Assembly: GCA_001790455.1 (NCBI GenBank)
Contig: MGCP01000027.1
Span: 2,366 to 29,566 of the forward strand
Length of the DNA stretch: 27,201 nucleotides
DNA from: Candidatus Saccharibacteria bacterium RIFCSPHIGHO2_02_FULL_47_12
GTDB lineage: Bacteria > Patescibacteriota > Saccharimonadia > Saccharimonadales > JANWIN01
Direction of reading: 5' to 3'
How positions within the stretch are numbered: position 1 is the stretch's first letter; every line of letters starts with the position of its first letter. A model generated the notes under the pieces. That model saw only the letters and a list, made by a program, of their open reading frames with translations, ran no database searches and had not been told where the DNA came from. A program made the position numbers and the translations under genes. Shown piece after piece: positions 1-6,234 of the stretch.

Positions 1-147
1 TAGCACGCCAGTTTGGTCACGCAGCTTGGTATCAGACAGTTTTTTATACTTATCGGCAAGTGCGTTTACTTCGTTAACGCGCCTTCGCAGACGTTTAATG
101 GTCTTTGCCTGAGGGTCGCCCAGCACTCGCTTAATAACTTTTTTCAT
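1..147 (-). CDS. secA: Protein translocase subunit SecA, N-terminal fragment
   Basis: The first 49 codons of an ORF that leaves the window at the left edge. Translation starts MKKVIKRVLGDPQAK and continues with a helix rich in Arg/Lys and the segment LADKYKKLSDTKLRDQT. This matches the SecA N-terminus, where a short amphipathic helix is followed by 'V..IN.LE....LSD..L...T'. SecA is the ATPase motor that drives preproteins through SecYEG. The start is the ATG at 147-145, with a weak GAGGA about 13 nt upstream. It follows hpf after 56 nt; the hpf-secA order is common in Gram-positive bacteria, which supports both calls. Only the N-terminus is visible, so the nucleotide-binding domains cannot be checked. 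Confidence 0.85.
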   Translation of the reverse strand, partial: MKKVIKRVLGDPQAKTIKRLRRRVNEVNALADKYKKLSDTKLRDQTGVL

Positions 148-203
148 AAAAATAAATAGGTCCTCAACATTTTCTAACCGCTATATTGTAACCTATTTTC
201 CCG

Positions 204-560
204 CTAGCGGCGGCGGATTTTGCCGATTAATTTGTGATGCAGCCTATCGCGGCCGTGGCGGCCTTTGTATTTTTTGAGAAGCACCTTTAGTTTTGCTTCT
301 GCTCCGTCTACGGCCGTGATAAAGTTTGCAGCCTTCTCTTTTACTACTAGCTCTTGGTGCGGCAGGTACAAAACTACCTCACAAACATATAGTTTGCGTG
401 CTTTTTGGTTCTCTATAGCCAATCTTACCTCTGCGTGTGCGCTGGCGCGGGCAGACTTGGGCAAATACTTGTCCAATCTGCCTACTTTATTCTGAGTGTA
501 GGTTTTGGTTTCTTTGTCTAGCTTGGCGTGAACGCCGCTGATCTCGAGTTTGTTTATCAT
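204..560 (-). CDS. hpf: Ribosome hibernation promoting factor, short type (HPF/YfiA family)
   Basis: A 118-aa protein starting MINKLEISGVHAKLD, with the beta-alpha-beta-beta-beta-alpha layout of the ribosome-associated YfiA/HPF fold (family S30AE). These proteins bind the 30S decoding centre and silence ribosomes in starvation. There is no C-terminal dimerisation domain, so this is the short form. After the core it ends in a strongly basic tail (KKYKGRHGRDRLHHKLIGKIRRR region, residues about 97-118) that may contact rRNA. Its ATG overlaps the serS stop (ATGA at 557-560), indicating translational coupling and co-transcription, and secA follows. Short HPFs usually drive 100S formation only together with a partner; whether that happens here is unknown. 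Confidence 0.88.
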   Translation of the reverse strand: MINKLEISGVHAKLDKETKTYTQNKVGRLDKYLPKSARASAHAEVRLAIENQKARKLYVCEVVLYLPHQELVVKEKAANFITAVDGAEAKLKVLLKKYKGRHGRDRLHHKLIGKIRRR

Positions 561-1804
561 ATTGATTCCTTTCCTCCCATGAATTGCTGAAGCACCTTTG
601 GTATTTTTACATTTCCGTCTTTTTGTTGGTGGTTTTCAATTAGTGCAATCAGTGTCCGGCTAGCCGCAACAGCCGTGCCGTTCAGAGTGTGCACAAATTC
701 AGTACCTTTTTCTGAACGGTAGCGAATGTTTAGCCGCCTGGCTTGGTAGTCGGTAACGTTTGAACAACTCATGAGTTCACGGTAAGTCTTGTCTATCGGG
801 CTCCAGTATTCGACGTCGTATTTTTTATACGCCGGCGCGCCTAGATCTCCTGCAGCAATTCGTACAAGCCGGTAAGGAATTTCTAGTTTTTGGCAGATTT
901 CTTCCTCTATGGCAACTAATTGCTGGTGAATTTTTTCACTTTCTTCTGGCTTACAAAAAACGTAGAGCTCCAATTTATTAAACTGGTGAACGCGGTATAA
1001 ACCCTTGCTGTGTTTGCCGTATGCTCCGGCCTCTCGCCTGTATGCGGGACTGATGCCGGCATACATAATTGGTAGTTTTTGAGTGTCTAGAATTTCATCT
1101 GCATGCAAACCGGTTAGAGGGATCTCGGCCGTGGCAATCAGATGTAAATCTTCGTCTTCTGTCTTATAAATCTGGGCTTCTTCGCCGCGAGCCAAAAAGC
1201 CTGTACCCTCTATGGTGCGCGTGTTTACCAGGTGTGGCACCAGTGCCGCTGTAAAACCGTGCTTTTTGGCCACCGATAAACCAAACTGTATAAGTGCCAT
1301 TTCTAGTTCTACTAGATCTCCCAGGACGTAATAAAATTTGTTGCCTGCAACCTTGGCGCCACCCTCGAAGTCCAATAATCCTCTTTCTTCAGCCCAAGTT
1401 AGGTGATCTTTTAGCTCAAAATTGGACTTGGCTACCTTGCCCCACTTTTTTTCTTCGCGGTTTTTTGATTCATCACCTAGGGGCGTATCGTCTGGGAAAA
1501 TATTTGGTACTTCTTTGAGCTTAGCATTTAGTTCGGTTTCTGCTTTTTTAAGCACTGCTTCACGTTCGGCTATGTGCTCTTTTATTTGTTTGCCACGTTC
1601 TATGTCTTTAGCGCTAGGTTTTTTTCCTTTTGCTGACTGTGCCAGCTCATTGCGTTCTTGTTGGAGTTTTTGGACCTCGTCTTGTAGCTCACGCCGTGAC
1701 TTGTCGCGCTGCAAAATAAAGTCTATGTCTACATCGTAGCCTTTTTGTTTGGACTTTTTGGCAACCTCATCTGGACGCTTCCGAATAAACTGAATATCTA
1801 GCAT
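557..1804 (-). CDS. serS: Serine--tRNA ligase
   Basis: A 415-aa class II aminoacyl-tRNA synthetase that charges tRNA-Ser (and tRNA-Sec where present). Residues 1 to about 100 form the long antiparallel coiled-coil arm typical of SerRS (MLDIQFIRKRPDEVAKK, then Lys/Glu/Gln-rich helices) that binds the tRNA-Ser variable arm. The catalytic core follows, with TAEIPLTGLHADEIL and the motif 2 region around YRREAGAYGKHSKGLYRVHQF. Motif 3 lies near the end, in LNGTAVAASRTLIALIENHQ. Length is normal for bacterial SerRS. The start has no Shine-Dalgarno; a TATACT hexamer lies 6 nt upstream, suggesting a leaderless mRNA. It follows the nuclease gene after 14 nt and is coupled to hpf by ATGA. Confidence 0.97.
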   Translation of the reverse strand: MLDIQFIRKRPDEVAKKSKQKGYDVDIDFILQRDKSRRELQDEVQKLQQERNELAQSAKGKKPSAKDIERGKQIKEHIAEREAVLKKAETELNAKLKEVPNIFPDDTPLGDESKNREEKKWGKVAKSNFELKDHLTWAEERGLLDFEGGAKVAGNKFYYVLGDLVELEMALIQFGLSVAKKHGFTAALVPHLVNTRTIEGTGFLARGEEAQIYKTEDEDLHLIATAEIPLTGLHADEILDTQKLPIMYAGISPAYRREAGAYGKHSKGLYRVHQFNKLELYVFCKPEESEKIHQQLVAIEEEICQKLEIPYRLVRIAAGDLGAPAYKKYDVEYWSPIDKTYRELMSCSNVTDYQARRLNIRYRSEKGTEFVHTLNGTAVAASRTLIALIENHQQKDGNVKIPKVLQQFMGGKESI

Positions 1805-1810
1805 AGGCTC

Positions 1811-1816
1811 AGTATA
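1811..1816 (-). promoter_or_regulatory. Candidate -10 element for serS (TATACT, 6 nt from ATG)
   Basis: On the minus strand TATACT ends 6 nt before the serS ATG, in the 14-nt gap after the nuclease gene. No ribosome binding site lies between. A start site at the usual distance would coincide with the ATG, giving a leaderless transcript. The -35 region is poor. Confidence 0.5.
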
Positions 1817-1818
1817 TC

Positions 1819-2598
1819 TTATTTTTTAAGAGATTTAAGGGTTAGTTCGGTGCGGGCACGGGCATAAGTGCAGAAATCGCAGGGGCCGCCCATGGCAGCT
1901 GTGCCCACGGCCGGCATGTCACCCTCCATACACTTTTTCATCTTTTCAATCGTGGGTTCTACCCAGCTGTCATCGCCTTTGTATGGAATAATCTTTGTGC
2001 GGAATTCTACGCGGTCAAAAAAGCCTTCGTGGTCCATGCGTGCGTTTGTGTAAACAAAGTAGGCTGTGTTGCTTACTTCCAGGCCTTGGCGCGCTAAAAG
2101 CCATTGGTAAACCTCCATCTGGCGTTTGTAGCTTATCTGCCAGTCTGAATCTATGTTTACGTCGCTCTGTTTGGCTGTGGCTTTATAGTCAACCACGTGC
2201 ACCTGCCCGTTTGGCGTTATCCATACATCGTCTATAGCACCAAAGATATGCAGGTTAGTTGGTTCGTGCAGGGTTGAAACGCCTATGAAGTTTTCGCGCC
2301 ATTTGGAAAGATCGGCGTGCTGCATGGGCACAGCCTTTATTTGGTTGTCGGCCATCCATGGGTGGGGCTCGCCCTTTTGGCGATAAACATCAAACTCTTT
2401 TTTTAGCAGTTCGTCTATAGCTTTGTTTATGTTAAACGGTGGGCCGGATGGACGCTTTATCTTTAGCCGTACGTCTAACCAAAAACAGCGCGGGCACTGC
2501 ATAAACAGCTCTATTTTGCTGCGACTAAGTTTGTACTGCGTTTTTTGCCCTGGTTTATAGGGCAAGCTGCGCTCTTTCCAGTAGCTAGACCCCGCCAT
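1819..2598 (-). CDS. PD-(D/E)XK superfamily nuclease with cysteine pairs (RecB/Cas4-like)
   Basis: A 259-aa protein from the ATG at 2598. An in-frame TTG at 2631 would add 11 residues but lies deeper inside the upstream gene. The nuclease core is visible: GAIDDVW (D123/D124) and VVDYKAT (D137, K139) give the D...D-x-K signature, followed by a QMEVYQWLL helix with the Gln/Tyr often seen in RecB-type nucleases. A CPRC pair (C35, C38) near the N-terminus and C223 plus a CDFC pair (C240, C243) near the C-terminus resemble the split cysteine set that binds an iron-sulfur cluster in AddB and Cas4 proteins. No helicase, cas gene or CRISPR array is nearby, so it is a stand-alone nuclease. It overlaps the heliorhodopsin gene by 14 nt, implying coupled translation. 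Substrate is unknown. Confidence 0.82.
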   Translation of the reverse strand: MAGSSYWKERSLPYKPGQKTQYKLSRSKIELFMQCPRCFWLDVRLKIKRPSGPPFNINKAIDELLKKEFDVYRQKGEPHPWMADNQIKAVPMQHADLSKWRENFIGVSTLHEPTNLHIFGAIDDVWITPNGQVHVVDYKATAKQSDVNIDSDWQISYKRQMEVYQWLLARQGLEVSNTAYFVYTNARMDHEGFFDRVEFRTKIIPYKGDDSWVEPTIEKMKKCMEGDMPAVGTAAMGGPCDFCTYARARTELTLKSLKK

Positions 2599-3412
2599 AA
2601 ATTTGCCACGCCAGCGCACTAAGCAATACAAAGTTTACCAATATGCATGCTCTTTCTGTGTAAATGTAGTCTGCAAATTTTCGCCTTTTGTGGCCGTTCA
2701 TCCACATAATAGCCGCCGTAGCCAGCAACAACGAAAAGATAGAAGCATCTACAAAGTAAACGTAAGCCGGCAAACCAGGCGAACCATAAATTTGCGCGCC
2801 AAATAAGTAAATTGCTACAACCAACCAGGGTGTAATGCCGGCCACAAAAGGCAGCTTAGCAGCAATGCGCGGATGCTTCTTTAGGTCTTTTACACTTTCA
2901 ATCAGTACACAAATCAGCGCCAGAATTTCGGTAAGTGCAAATATACTTATGAGTGTGGCGATGTCTGAAACGCCGTTAATTAACGCAACAGTAACAAGTG
3001 CCAGTCCTCCGCTAAGTGAGTAACCTAACCATCTGGATCTGTTTATGCTTTGTTTGAGGTCTGCTTCGTAGCGCTCTCTGTATATAGTTGCTACTAACAA
3101 TTTAGTGGCAGCAGCCAAAAGTAGCAATGCTGCAATTATGTAGCTTAGGCGCACGTCAAACAAATGGTGTGTGGCTGGGGACATAACCGTTTTGCCAGCT
3201 GCTTGGCTGGCCAGCGTGTTTTTAGTCAAATACCCATTGGTTACAGCTACGCTCGCAGAACTGCCCACTACTATCAGCACAACTGCTTGCACGGCCAAAA
3301 TTAAACCTGTGGCCAAATTCCAGACGCGTAGATTATTCAGCTGCGCCTTTTTAGCCTGCGGGTTACTGCGTGCTTTGGTTTTTTTCTTTTGAGAGTTAGT
3401 TTTCTTTGCCAT
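2585..3412 (-). CDS. Heliorhodopsin-family 7-TM protein lacking the retinal-binding lysine
   Basis: A 275-aa protein with seven predicted membrane segments. The N-terminus is very basic (Lys/Arg-rich residues 3-22), fitting the heliorhodopsin N-inside topology. A long first outer loop (about residues 50-88) is also typical. Compared from memory with heliorhodopsin 48C12, shared motifs are RW..YSLS (127-134), G..DIA.L..IF (147-158), the GITPW stretch (192-196), P.YVY (215-219), and ERA.I with SALAWQI (253-257, 265-271). Heliorhodopsins normally bind retinal on a TM7 Lys directly before SALAWQ; here that residue is L264. The counterion Glu after RWV is G130, the Ser four residues before the Lys is N260, and a pocket His in TM2 is Thr. 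The protein is intact, so the loss looks like divergence rather than decay. It starts 13 nt after msrA and has a GATACT box 9 nt before its ATG. Family certain; function unknown, probably retinal-independent. Confidence 0.9.
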   Translation of the reverse strand: MAKKTNSQKKKTKARSNPQAKKAQLNNLRVWNLATGLILAVQAVVLIVVGSSASVAVTNGYLTKNTLASQAAGKTVMSPATHHLFDVRLSYIIAALLLLAAATKLLVATIYRERYEADLKQSINRSRWLGYSLSGGLALVTVALINGVSDIATLISIFALTEILALICVLIESVKDLKKHPRIAAKLPFVAGITPWLVVAIYLFGAQIYGSPGLPAYVYFVDASIFSLLLATAAIMWMNGHKRRKFADYIYTERACILVNFVLLSALAWQIYGGV

Positions 3413-3421
3413 GACTCAAAT

Positions 3422-3427
3422 AGTATC
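3422..3427 (-). promoter_or_regulatory. Candidate -10 element for the heliorhodopsin gene (GATACT, 9 nt from ATG)
   Basis: On the minus strand GATACT lies 9 nt before the heliorhodopsin ATG and overlaps the last codons of msrA. No Shine-Dalgarno is present. It matches the spacing seen at rpmE, lepB and the beta-lactamase-like gene. The -35 is not convincing, so this is tentative. Confidence 0.35.
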
Positions 3428-3908
3428 AGGATACTGGTGCATAGTCCACGTGACAGAAGCCCCTGCCCGTTTTTTCAGTGTATTTCTGGTGGTAGTCTTC
3501 GGCTTCAAAAAACTTTGATGCCTTGGAAATTTCGGTAACTATGGGCTTTTTGAACTTTGGCTGAAGTTCCTTCTTAACTTTTTCTGCAATCTTTTTTTGA
3601 TTATCATCAAAGTAAAAAATAGCACTGCGGTATTGGTCACCTATGTCCGGCCCTTGCCTATTTAACTGGGTTGGGTCGTGCAGACGGAAAAAATGTTTTA
3701 CAAGAGTCTCGTAGCTGACCTTTTCTGGATTAAACTCAACCAGCGTAGCTTCTGCATGGCCTGTACCGTGCGCACAAACTTGTTCGTAGGTTGGGTTTTC
3801 TTTATGCCCACCGGTATAGCCAACTGCGGTTTTTAGCACTCCTGGCACTTGGTCAAAGTAATACTGCACACCCCAGAAACACCCGGCAGCAAAGATGGCT
3901 TTTTGCAT
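3426..3908 (-). CDS. msrA: Peptide-methionine (S)-S-oxide reductase
   Basis: A 160-aa MsrA, which repairs the S-epimer of methionine sulfoxide in proteins and so protects against oxidative damage. The catalytic GCFWG motif is at residues 9-13 (nucleophile C10). Other family hallmarks are GYTGG, the Y-x-x-V-C-x-x-x-TGHAE region, HDPTQLNRQGPDIGDQYRS, and a C-terminal Cys (C152, in GRGFCHVDY) that may act as a resolving residue together with C45. No MsrB domain is fused. A Shine-Dalgarno (AGAGGTG) lies about 6 nt before the ATG. It is 3 nt from lysS and 13 nt from the heliorhodopsin gene, so the three are probably co-transcribed. Confidence 0.96.
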   Translation of the reverse strand: MQKAIFAAGCFWGVQYYFDQVPGVLKTAVGYTGGHKENPTYEQVCAHGTGHAEATLVEFNPEKVSYETLVKHFFRLHDPTQLNRQGPDIGDQYRSAIFYFDDNQKKIAEKVKKELQPKFKKPIVTEISKASKFFEAEDYHQKYTEKTGRGFCHVDYAPVS

Positions 3909-3911
3909 AAC

Positions 3912-5423
3912 CTACACCTCTAAACGCAAACGTTTGGCAAGCCAATCGCGGGGCAAAATGCTCAGGAACCAGCCGGCTCGTGGTCCAGCGGTTTTGCCAA
4001 TTAAAACTTTATAGAGCGTCACAAATGCATCTTTGGGCTCTAGGTTGCCTTTAGAGTCATAGATAGCCTTGTGGAACCATTCGCCATCGGCGTCTTGTGG
4101 TGCCTTTTCTATTGTTTCAGCAACTAAGTTCAAAAATTGTTTCTGTTCGTCTGTAAGTTCTTTTGCATCGACCTGCTCTAGAAGCTTAAATTTAACTTCT
4201 TCCGGCGCCCAATGATCCAGCCAGCCCTTTATATAATTTAGTTCCTTGTTTATTATTTCTTTCTCTTCGCCTGCAATGTCAGCATGTTCGGTACGTCCAA
4301 TAACTTCAAGTGTCTTCGTGGGATCATATAATGCGGCTTGGTAGCTTGCCACTAAATGCGAAAAAGGAACTCTGCTAATAGTGGGCTCTAAGTTATTGAG
4401 CACAAGCTCAAATATTGGGTTGTCTGGATCTTTTTCTAGTAGTTCAGCAAACTCGTCTATAAGTTGTGAAACTCCTTTTTCTGGGTCAAAGAAAAGCCTT
4501 TTAGAGGGTGCTGAACGTAGCATAAGGTAGCGGATAATCTCTGGTGGTAATACTTTAATCACGCCAACCGCGTCTAGGCCTGTGCCTTTGCTTGCGCTCA
4601 TTTTCTTTGTATCACCGGCCAGGTTCACAAAATCATATGGCACTGGTAGCGGCGACTCAATCTTAAATACTTGTTTGGCAATTTCGACACCAGTGTCGTA
4701 GCTGCCACCTTTTGTGGCATGATCTCGGCCAAAAGGCTCAACATTTACGCCCAGCAGATACCAGCGTGCCGGCCAGTCAATTCGCCAGTCTAGCTTAACA
4801 TCGCCCTTTGCATAGCTAATGGTTTGCTCCATGCCGTCTTTGTCCAGGTATTTTATGATCTTTGCGTTTGTATCAATGCTAGTGAATTGTCTTTTTTTCA
4901 GGTAACCTTCTTCGTTAATCTGAATCGGCGACCATTCTTCGCCTAATTGATGACCAGAGACTGTTTCTAATACGCTCCTGATTTTTTGATAATGCTCTAG
5001 GGCCTTTTCTATGGCAGAAACAAAAAAACCCGACCTGTATTTTTTGTATGACTGTACAAATTCTATATCCAGACCCAATGCTTTAGAAACATCAATAAGA
5101 TCTTGCAAAAAGTAATCGGCATAGGATTTGTCGCTTCCGTCTGGCGCCGGTATATCGCAAAGAGATTTGCCCAGGTACTTTTCATATTCGTCCGGCACAT
5201 TAACGGGTACTTTGCGTAACGCGTCTAAATCATCAGAGAAATATATGTGCTTTGCCTGTCGGCCTCGTTTTTTTAATTCCAACAAAATAGCATCTGCGGT
5301 GATTAGCTCCCTTAAATGCCCCAAATGGTATGTGCCTGAGGGTGAACCACCAGAAGAAACTAAAACCTCGCCGTCAGGATGACGGCGCTCAACCTCGTCA
5401 ACAATTTTCTCTAGCCACTTCAT
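3912..5423 (-). CDS. lysS: Lysine--tRNA ligase, class I
   Basis: A 503-aa class I lysyl-tRNA synthetase (LysK type), structurally unrelated to the class II enzyme of most bacteria. The Rossmann-fold signature HLGH is at residues 33-36 after SGGSPSGTY, and the KMSKS-loop equivalent KKMSASKG is at 273-280. Between them lie FSDDLDALRKVP, typical of class I LysRS, and the WPARW segment. The C-terminal half is alpha-helical, as expected for the anticodon-binding cage. It attaches Lys to tRNA-Lys. The class I form is the rule in archaea and occurs in spirochaetes, some alphaproteobacteria and many CPR genomes. No Shine-Dalgarno is obvious; an A/T-rich -10-like stretch (TTATATCC) lies about 8-10 nt before the ATG. 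The msrA gene follows after 3 nt. Confidence 0.95.
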   Translation of the reverse strand: MKWLEKIVDEVERRHPDGEVLVSSGGSPSGTYHLGHLRELITADAILLELKKRGRQAKHIYFSDDLDALRKVPVNVPDEYEKYLGKSLCDIPAPDGSDKSYADYFLQDLIDVSKALGLDIEFVQSYKKYRSGFFVSAIEKALEHYQKIRSVLETVSGHQLGEEWSPIQINEEGYLKKRQFTSIDTNAKIIKYLDKDGMEQTISYAKGDVKLDWRIDWPARWYLLGVNVEPFGRDHATKGGSYDTGVEIAKQVFKIESPLPVPYDFVNLAGDTKKMSASKGTGLDAVGVIKVLPPEIIRYLMLRSAPSKRLFFDPEKGVSQLIDEFAELLEKDPDNPIFELVLNNLEPTISRVPFSHLVASYQAALYDPTKTLEVIGRTEHADIAGEEKEIINKELNYIKGWLDHWAPEEVKFKLLEQVDAKELTDEQKQFLNLVAETIEKAPQDADGEWFHKAIYDSKGNLEPKDAFVTLYKVLIGKTAGPRAGWFLSILPRDWLAKRLRLEV

Positions 5424-5457
5424 TTGCTTTTAGGATATAAGATAAGGTGTTTTTAAG

Positions 5458-5691
5458 CTAGATGCGAAGCAAGATATCTGCGGCCAAACCAAGTACGGCA
5501 AAAGCCGCCAAACGCTTGTATATACGCGGCCAATTGGCCTTTTCGCCTTTTTCTAAAATCCAGACATTGGCAATCACAAACCAGCTGCCTACCATTAGGC
5601 CTAATCCGGTCAGCAAGTACCATTTTAAGATCACAAAACCGGCTACGAGAGCCACAAGCCCAGTTAAAATTATCCGTGTTCTTTGATGCAT
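5458..5691 (-). CDS. Small membrane protein, unknown function
   Basis: A 77-aa product starting MHQRTRIILTGLVALVAG, with about three hydrophobic helices (residues 7-24, 25-46 and 59-77) separated by a charged stretch EKGEKANWPRIYKR. An overlapping frame is also open (5453-5701) but is Arg/Cys-rich and lacks any membrane pattern, so this frame is the likelier gene. It starts 2 nt after the greA stop, which suggests translational coupling and the same transcript. No family is recognised. It may be a lineage-specific helper protein; the context gives no specific role. Confidence 0.6.
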   Translation of the reverse strand: MHQRTRIILTGLVALVAGFVILKWYLLTGLGLMVGSWFVIANVWILEKGEKANWPRIYKRLAAFAVLGLAADILLRI

Positions 5692-5693
5692 TT

Positions 5694-6155
5694 TTACGCA
5701 ATATTTACAATTTTGAAAGACGACAATTCGCCGCCGCCGTTGTGGATTTCTACTTTTTCGCCCTCTTTTTTACCCATCAGGGCTTGGCCTATTGGCGATT
5801 CGTCAGAGATTTTGCCGTTTAGCGGGTCTGCCTCTACCGTGCCAACCACGGTAAACTCTTTGGTTTTACCACCATCTTTAAGAGTTACGGTAGAGCCTAG
5901 CGCTACCTTGCTGTAGCCCTTTGGCTTCTTTATAACTTCGCCGTTTTGCAAAATGTGTTCAATCTCTGCAATTCTGGATTCGTTACGTTCTTTTTCTGAT
6001 AGTGCCGAGGTGTATTCGGCGTTTTCAGACAGATCACCAAACTCGCGGGCGTTTTTTATGCGCTCAGCAATTGGTAATCTTTGCTCCAATAGCTCTGCCA
6101 GCTCGGTTTTGAGTTCTTCTATGCCTTCTTTGGTCAAGTGAAATTGCTTTTTCAT
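5694..6155 (-). CDS. greA: Transcription elongation factor GreA
   Basis: A 153-aa GreA, which enters the RNA polymerase secondary channel and stimulates cleavage of backtracked RNA. The N-terminal coiled coil (residues 1 to about 75) contains LTKEGIEELKTELAEL and the loop ENAEYTSALSEKE, where acidic residues at the tip act on the active site. The C-terminal FKBP-like domain includes VALGSTVTLKD, the YTVVG-like segment FTVVGTVEADP, and ISDESPIGQALMGKKEG. Length and motifs are normal. It is followed 2 nt later by the small membrane protein gene and preceded by 79 nt after proS. A weak GGA lies about 9 nt before the ATG. Confidence 0.96.
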   Translation of the reverse strand: MKKQFHLTKEGIEELKTELAELLEQRLPIAERIKNAREFGDLSENAEYTSALSEKERNESRIAEIEHILQNGEVIKKPKGYSKVALGSTVTLKDGGKTKEFTVVGTVEADPLNGKISDESPIGQALMGKKEGEKVEIHNGGGELSSFKIVNIA

Positions 6156-6234
6156 ATCTGTTAATCCAATGCTCCCTGCGATTTAGCTAGCCACCAAGTT
6201 TATGAACTTTTCTAGTCTAACAACTAATTTTTGT

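Noticed and set aside
557..3428. UGA recoded as glycine (Absconditabacteria/Gracilibacteria code)
   Set aside because: serS and msrA end with TGA at the expected family lengths, and the main ORFs contain no in-frame TGA where Gly is needed.
3442..3457. parS-like sequence around CACGTG inside msrA
   Set aside because: Only about 12 of 16 positions match parS and it lies within conserved codons of msrA (HVDYA). Similar weak CACGTG sites at 17235-17250 and 21240-21255 match even less well.
5453..5701. 82-aa minus-strand ORF overlapping the small membrane protein
   Set aside because: Cys/Arg-rich with no fold pattern, while the alternative frame shows clear TM helices and tight spacing to greA.
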